Positions 6,505 to 9,471 of a stretch of DNA of 9,471 nucleotides are shown piece by piece; within the stretch, counting starts at the first letter, position 1, and each line of letters opens with the position of its first letter. Origin of the DNA: an uncultured Paracoccaceae bacterium (GTDB lineage: Bacteria > Pseudomonadota > Alphaproteobacteria > Rhodobacterales > Rhodobacteraceae). The DNA is taken from assembly GCA_937927675.1 (NCBI GenBank), contig CALBSG010000104.1, positions 1 through 9,471 of the forward strand. The letters run 5' to 3'. The notes under the pieces are model-generated. The model worked only from the letters and a program-made list of their open reading frames with translations. It made no database searches and had not been told where the DNA came from. A program made the translations under genes and the position numbers.

Positions 6505-6703
6505 CCGCAGCTCTCCGTTCAGATGAAATTTCGCCGCCTTCTACATCCATCAGCGCGGCGGCGCAAATCAAAGCCCCGTCATCGGCGCGGATTGGTGCGG
6601 GTTTCAGCACAGTCACGCAGAGTTGGGTTTGATCCTGCGGCACAGTTTGGATAAAGACGGGCCAACGCGGGCCCCGTCGGGCTACTGGGTGGTGACAGAA
6701 CAT
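6494..6703 (-). CDS. Possible small protein upstream of the L,D-transpeptidase, doubtful
   Basis: A 69-codon open frame fills almost all of the 197-bp gap between two divergent envelope genes and ends with TGA 11 bp inside the L,D-transpeptidase gene, a coupling-like arrangement. By hand count over its last 54 codons, GC is about 70, 48 and 56 percent at positions 1, 2 and 3; the high first and low second position hint at coding, the modest third position does not. The stretch VFIQTVPQDQTQLCVTVLKP looks protein-like. Against it: no Shine-Dalgarno before the ATG at 6701-6703, that ATG shares the palindrome CATG with the start of the plus-strand CAP gene, and no family is recognised. The region must also carry promoters for both neighbours. 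Confidence 0.2.
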   Translation of the reverse strand: MFCHHPVARRGPRWPVFIQTVPQDQTQLCVTVLKPAPIRADDGALICAAALMDVEGGEISSERRAADAA

Positions 6704-7220
6704 GAACAGACGCACTGTGGTATTGATGGCTGGCTCGGCAGCCATGTTGGCAGCTTGTGGCATGACGGCCCGAGCACCGAGAGTCGGTGCAGACGGTCGG
6801 CCATTGCCGAAAGTCTATCACATCAGCAAATCCATGACGAACGAGATCCCCTACCGGGTTCTGGATTCAATCAATGCCCTGCGTGCGGCCCGTGGCTCGG
6901 TGCCGCTGGCGCTGAACGCCCAGTTGAACGCCGCAGCCCTGACCCATTCGCGCGACATGTCGGTGCAAAACCGCCCCTGGCACTTTGGCTCTGACGGCTC
7001 GTCGCCCTTGTTGCGCGTGCAGCGCGTTGGCTATCCCGGCAAACTTCTGGGCGAGTTGATCTCTGAAACCTACGAAGATGAAACCGCGACGCTGGCAACC
7101 TGGATGGGTCAGGCCGATACCCGTGACGTTATCCTGAACTCCGAAGCAAACGCGATGGGTTTCGCCTGGTATCAGGAAGAAAGCGGCAAGATCTGGTGGA
7201 CGCTGCTGACGGGTGCGTGA
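6702..7220 (+). CDS. CAP/SCP-domain lipoprotein
   Basis: A 172-residue protein with a lipoprotein signal, MNRRTVVLMAGSAAMLAAC, whose lipobox LAAC puts the lipidated cysteine at residue 19. The rest is a compact bacterial CAP (YkwD-like) domain: INALRAARGSVPLALNAQL (57-75), AALTHSRDMS (78-87) with His82, WHFGSDGSSP (93-102) with His94, GELISETY (117-124) with Glu118 where GENI is usual, and TRDVILNSEANAMGFAWY (140-157). In most CAP domains of this type a His precedes the arginine in the last segment; here it is Thr140, so the cavity lacks one classical ligand. Expected location is the outer-membrane inner face or the periplasmic side. Only a weak RBS (GGTGGTG) precedes the ATG; the lipobox decides the start. 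The biochemical role of bacterial CAP proteins is largely unsettled. It lies between two L,D-transpeptidase genes. Confidence 0.9.
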   Translation: MNRRTVVLMAGSAAMLAACGMTARAPRVGADGRPLPKVYHISKSMTNEIPYRVLDSINALRAARGSVPLALNAQLNAAALTHSRDMSVQNRPWHFGSDGSSPLLRVQRVGYPGKLLGELISETYEDETATLATWMGQADTRDVILNSEANAMGFAWYQEESGKIWWTLLTGA

Positions 7221-7247
7221 TCTGACAAGATATTGAAAAACCAAAAC

Positions 7248-7269
7248 AAAGGGGGCCGCAGCCCCCTTT
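7248..7269. terminator. Bidirectional Rho-independent terminator
   Basis: A perfect 9-bp stem, AAAGGGGGC (7248-7256) against GCCCCCTTT (7261-7269), with loop CGCA. On the plus strand it runs into TTTTCTTTT (7267-7275), terminating the CAP gene. On the minus strand the complement gives TTTGTTTTGGTTTTT, terminating the second L,D-transpeptidase gene. Both genes stop within about 30 bp of it. Confidence 0.95.
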
Positions 7270-7279
7270 TCTTTTCGCC

Positions 7280-7771
7280 TCAGGGCATGATGAAGATCGG
7301 TGTTCCGGGCTTGACCATGGCGTAGATCGCTTCGATCTCTTTGTCGGTCACAGCAATGCAACCAGCCGTCCAATCGCGCACGCTGACCTTTCGCGGCGGC
7401 CCGCCGTGAATGAAGATATCCCCGCCTGCAGGTTTGTTATTTTCGGCGGCAAAGGCGCGGTCGGCGTCATTGGGATAGCTGATGCCAAGCGAGAGGTGAT
7501 AGTAAGACTTCGGGTTGCGGTGGCTGATGTAATAGGTGCCTTCAGGCGTCTTGCCGTCGCCTTCGAACTGCTTGTGACCCACCGGCATAAAGCCAAGGCT
7601 AATATCGTATTCTTCCAGCACTTCGCTGCCATGGATGAGATACATCTTGCGGTCCGCCTTGTGGACCTGAATCTGGGTCACGTCGGGACCGCTATAGGTT
7701 TTCACCTTGCCGCCACAGGCGGCCATGCCAAATCCGATGGCAATCAGAAGAAGTACCCGAAGAATGCCCAT
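7280..7771 (-). CDS. L,D-transpeptidase (YkuD domain) lipoprotein
   Basis: A 163-residue enzyme of the same family as the gene at 5893-6504, but exported differently: MGILRVLLLIAIGFGMAAC is a lipoprotein signal with Cys19 as the likely lipidated residue, though Met at the lipobox -3 position is less usual. The YkuD domain covers about 32-162: VTQIQVHKADRKMYLI (31-46), GDGKTPEGTYYIS (71-83), His122 in IFIHGG and nucleophile Cys138 in TAGCIAV, with Ala140 where the motif usually has Arg. The ATG at 7769-7771 is preferred; a TTG at 7778-7780 would add three residues and sits nearer to the GGGGCAG at 7781-7787. It would act on peptidoglycan stems from a membrane anchor. It ends at the terminator shared with the CAP gene. 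The two L,D-transpeptidases are diverged, not a recent duplication. Confidence 0.92.
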   Translation of the reverse strand: MGILRVLLLIAIGFGMAACGGKVKTYSGPDVTQIQVHKADRKMYLIHGSEVLEEYDISLGFMPVGHKQFEGDGKTPEGTYYISHRNPKSYYHLSLGISYPNDADRAFAAENNKPAGGDIFIHGGPPRKVSVRDWTAGCIAVTDKEIEAIYAMVKPGTPIFIMP

Positions 7772-7830
7772 ATGCCGCAACTGCCCCAGCTTTGCCCGCG
7801 ATGCGCGCGCCGTTATTTTTGCCTGCGCAT

Positions 7831-7883
7831 AGCGGATTTCCGCTGATCTGGCCAGAGCAGATCAGGACAGGCCGGGCAGATCA
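7831..7883. repeat. CAGATCA repeat cluster with adjacent small hairpin
   Basis: CTGATCTG (7843-7850) and CAGATCAG (7858-7865) form a perfect 8-bp inverted repeat around a 7-base spacer; inside it TCTGGCCAGA (7847-7856) is itself a palindrome. A further direct copy of CAGATCA lies at 7877-7883, 19 bp on. Next to it, AGCGG (7831-7835) and CCGCT (7840-7844) form a second short hairpin. The cluster lies after the stop of the RNA methyltransferase gene and 60-110 bp before the L,D-transpeptidase start, so it could be a factor-binding site for the latter or an RNA 3'-end structure for the former. No U-tract follows directly, so it is not a classical terminator. Confidence 0.5.
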
Positions 7884-7902
7884 CAGGATTTTCAACCGGC
7901 GC

Positions 7903-9123
7903 TTAGCGTGAAAACCGCGCGGCCAGTTCGACATGCGAAGACCAGCGGAACTGGTCCACCACCTGCACCCAATCCAGCCGATACCCCGCGGCAATCAGAA
8001 CCTTGGCATCCCGAGCAAAGGTGACGGGATTGCAAGAGACATAGGCGATAACCGGCACTTTCGTGGCCGCCAGCCGATCCACCTGCGCCTCGGCCCCGGC
8101 GCGCGGGGGGTCAATCACCACCGCCTCGACACCCTTGAACTCATCAGGTTCAAGCGGGCGGCGGAACAGATCGCGAGTCTCAACGGTCAGCCGTTTCAAC
8201 CCTTCGGCATTGCGCGCGCCCTTTTCCAAAGCCGCGGTCATGGTCGCCTCGCCTTCCACCGCGTGAACCTCAGCCCGTTCGGCCAGCGGGATCGAGAAGG
8301 TGCCAGAGCCTGCAAACAAGTCCACCACCTTGCGCGCCGCGCCAATGGCCAAAGCCACGGCCTGCAACAAGGCGCTTTCGCCTTCGGCTGTCGCCTGCAG
8401 GAAGGCCCCTGGCGGCGGCGCGACCAATGCACGACCAAACCGCTGCATGGGGGCAGCGCGCAGGGCAACAGTCTCGCCATTCCAGGTCAGCCGCGCGATC
8501 TTTGCCGCCTCACACAGCCGCGCCATTTCCATCTGCATCGGCGCGTCCAGCGGCTTGCCGCCAGTCACCGCCACATCAGCCCCGGCAAGGCTGCGCGTGA
8601 TGGTCAGCTGCACTTCGGTCGTGCGCGAGCCGCCCATTTTCACCAGATCTTGCAGCGCCGGAAAGGCGGCAATCAGATCGGGATGCAGAAGCTGGCAGTT
8701 CGGCACCTCGACAATCGTATCGCTGGCGCGGGCGTGAAAGCCCATCAGCGCCCCACCCTTGGTCTTGCGTCCGGTCAGGGTCGCACGACGGCGCGACCGC
8801 GCGGGTGAGGTGACCATGGGGCGGAACACCGCCTCCAGCCCCTGACCCGACAAGGCACCCTTCACGATGCCCTCTTTCCAATGGGCGACAAAGTCGTCGC
8901 CCGCGTGCTGCATCAGACATCCGCCACAGCTGCGGGCATGGGGGCATGGCGGCTTGACCCGGTCGACCGAGGGGGTGACGATCTTGCCACCGACCAGCGT
9001 ATCCTTGACCAGATCGCCTTCAACGACCTCGCCCGGCAAGAAACCCGGCGCATAGATGGGCCCCGTCTCGCCAATAGCGATGCCGTCACCAAGATGTCCC
9101 AGCCTGTCGATGGTGATCTTCAC
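7903..9123 (-). CDS. RNA m5U methyltransferase, RumA/RlmD-like, iron-sulfur type
   Basis: A 406-residue SAM-dependent enzyme that methylates C5 of a uridine in RNA; the closest characterised type is RlmD (RumA), which makes m5U1939 in 23S rRNA, though RlmC-like or tRNA targets are possible, hence no symbol. From the GTG start: an N-terminal TRAM-like beta barrel (about 1-55), iron-sulfur cysteines Cys60, Cys66, Cys69 (C-x5-C-x2-C) and Cys143, SAM motif VVDLFAGSGTFSIPLA (266-281), DPPR (338-341), nucleophile Cys364 in VSCNPVTFARD, and Glu399 in SSHVE as the general base. The GTG at 9121-9123 is chosen over an ATG 16 codons upstream because the protein then begins with the TRAM strand (KITIDRLG) and overlaps the stop of the preceding ABC gene as GTGA, implying coupled translation. 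GGGCAGG just upstream may serve as RBS. Confidence 0.93.
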   Translation of the reverse strand: MKITIDRLGHLGDGIAIGETGPIYAPGFLPGEVVEGDLVKDTLVGGKIVTPSVDRVKPPCPHARSCGGCLMQHAGDDFVAHWKEGIVKGALSGQGLEAVFRPMVTSPARSRRRATLTGRKTKGGALMGFHARASDTIVEVPNCQLLHPDLIAAFPALQDLVKMGGSRTTEVQLTITRSLAGADVAVTGGKPLDAPMQMEMARLCEAAKIARLTWNGETVALRAAPMQRFGRALVAPPPGAFLQATAEGESALLQAVALAIGAARKVVDLFAGSGTFSIPLAERAEVHAVEGEATMTAALEKGARNAEGLKRLTVETRDLFRRPLEPDEFKGVEAVVIDPPRAGAEAQVDRLAATKVPVIAYVSCNPVTFARDAKVLIAAGYRLDWVQVVDQFRWSSHVELAARFSR

Positions 9124-9471
9124 GCCTGCCCGTCCTCTGTGCCAATGAACCCGCCGGACTGGCGGTTCCAATAGCGCGCATAAACCCCACCCCTCGCCAA
9201 AAGGCCAGCGTGATCGCCAACTTCGACGATGCGGCCCTGCTCCATGACGATGATGCGGTCCATCTCGGCGATGGTCGACAGCCGATGCGCGATTGCCAAC
9301 ACGGTCTTGCCCTGCATCACGCGCGACAGGGCCGCCTGAATGCTGGCCTCCACCTCTGAATCCAGCGCGCTTGTTGCTTCGTCCAGCACCAGAATCGGGG
9401 CGTCTTTCAAAAACGCACGGGCCAACGCAATGCGCTGGCGCTGGCCACCCGACAGTTTCACCCCACGTTCG
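9120..9471 (-). CDS. ABC exporter, C-terminal part of ATPase domain (5' part outside window)
   Basis: Only the last 116 or so residues are present; the frame is open to the window edge. Visible motifs in order are the ABC signature LSGGQRQRI (residues 6-14 from the edge), Walker B ILVLDEATSALD with the catalytic Glu and D-loop (26-37), and the H-loop AHRLSTI with the switch His (about 62). The signature Q-R-Q-R-I and the ending about 50 residues after the H-loop are typical of ABCB/MsbA-type half-exporters with a fused membrane domain, which would lie upstream outside the window. Cargo cannot be told. Its TGA overlaps the GTG start of the RNA methyltransferase gene, so the two form one transcription unit. 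Confidence 0.94.
   Translation of the reverse strand, partial: ERGVKLSGGQRQRIALARAFLKDAPILVLDEATSALDSEVEASIQAALSRVMQGKTVLAIAHRLSTIAEMDRIIVMEQGRIVEVGDHAGLLARGGVYARYWNRQSGGFIGTEDGQA

Noticed and set aside
7933..8808. 291-codon plus-strand open frame opposite the RNA methyltransferase
   Set aside because: Rich in His, Arg and Gln and without domains, as expected of the complement of a GC-rich gene.
9121..9171. Upstream ATG at 9169-9171 as the start of the RNA methyltransferase
   Set aside because: It would overlap the ABC gene by 52 bp and add 16 residues with no family counterpart; the GTG at 9121-9123 gives the normal TRAM start and a GTGA overlap.
1..9471. Mobile element, phage, defence or CRISPR content
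   Set aside because: No transposase, integrase, terminal repeats, spaced repeats or tRNA seen; gene order and composition look uniform and chromosomal.

Overview
The window reads as core chromosome of an alphaproteobacterium, most likely a member of Rhodobacteraceae (Rhodobacterales). The reasons are the GC-rich, gene-dense sequence, the protein sequences themselves, and the gene order comF / grxC / nitrilase-like / marR diverging from a methyltransferase-fold gene followed by hemH. This placement is from recall and inference; no search was run. I see no insertion sequence, phage gene, integrase, tRNA, rRNA or CRISPR array.

Layout. (1) 1-1201, plus strand: the 3' nine-tenths of a phenylacetate-CoA ligase (paaK) whose start lies before the window. 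(2) 1223-3543, minus strand: a tight run transcribed comF -> grxC -> carbon-nitrogen hydrolase -> MarR regulator, with spacings of 37 bp, 5 bp and a 4-bp ATGA overlap. It converges on paaK with only 21 bp between the stops. A possible extra promoter sits just before grxC. (3) 3568-5487, plus strand: a methyltransferase-fold protein and ferrochelatase (hemH). Only 24 bp separates the methyltransferase start from the comF start, and the methyltransferase message may be leaderless. (4) 5564-6504, minus strand: a 59-residue exported small protein of unknown function and a Tat-type L,D-transpeptidase; a hairpin terminator serves the small gene and lies between it and hemH. (5) 6702-7780: a CAP/SCP-domain lipoprotein (plus) converging on a second L,D-transpeptidase lipoprotein (minus), separated by a textbook bidirectional terminator. 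(6) 7843-7883: a cluster of CAGATCA repeats and small hairpins. (7) 7903-9471, minus strand: a RumA/RlmD-type iron-sulfur RNA uracil methyltransferase, start-stop coupled (GTGA) to the end of an ABC exporter gene that runs off the window.

How the genes fit together. The window is a patchwork of housekeeping units. GrxC and the Nit1-like amidase both touch glutathione chemistry and may form a functional pair. hemH completes haem synthesis. The stretch 5564-7771 is devoted to the cell envelope: an exported small protein, two L,D-transpeptidases exported by different routes, and a CAP lipoprotein. I did not find a clear new defence, mobile or biosynthetic system. The most promising loose ends are the 59-residue exported protein, the L,D-transpeptidase/CAP trio with non-canonical residues after the catalytic Cys, and the probable leaderless start at 3568.
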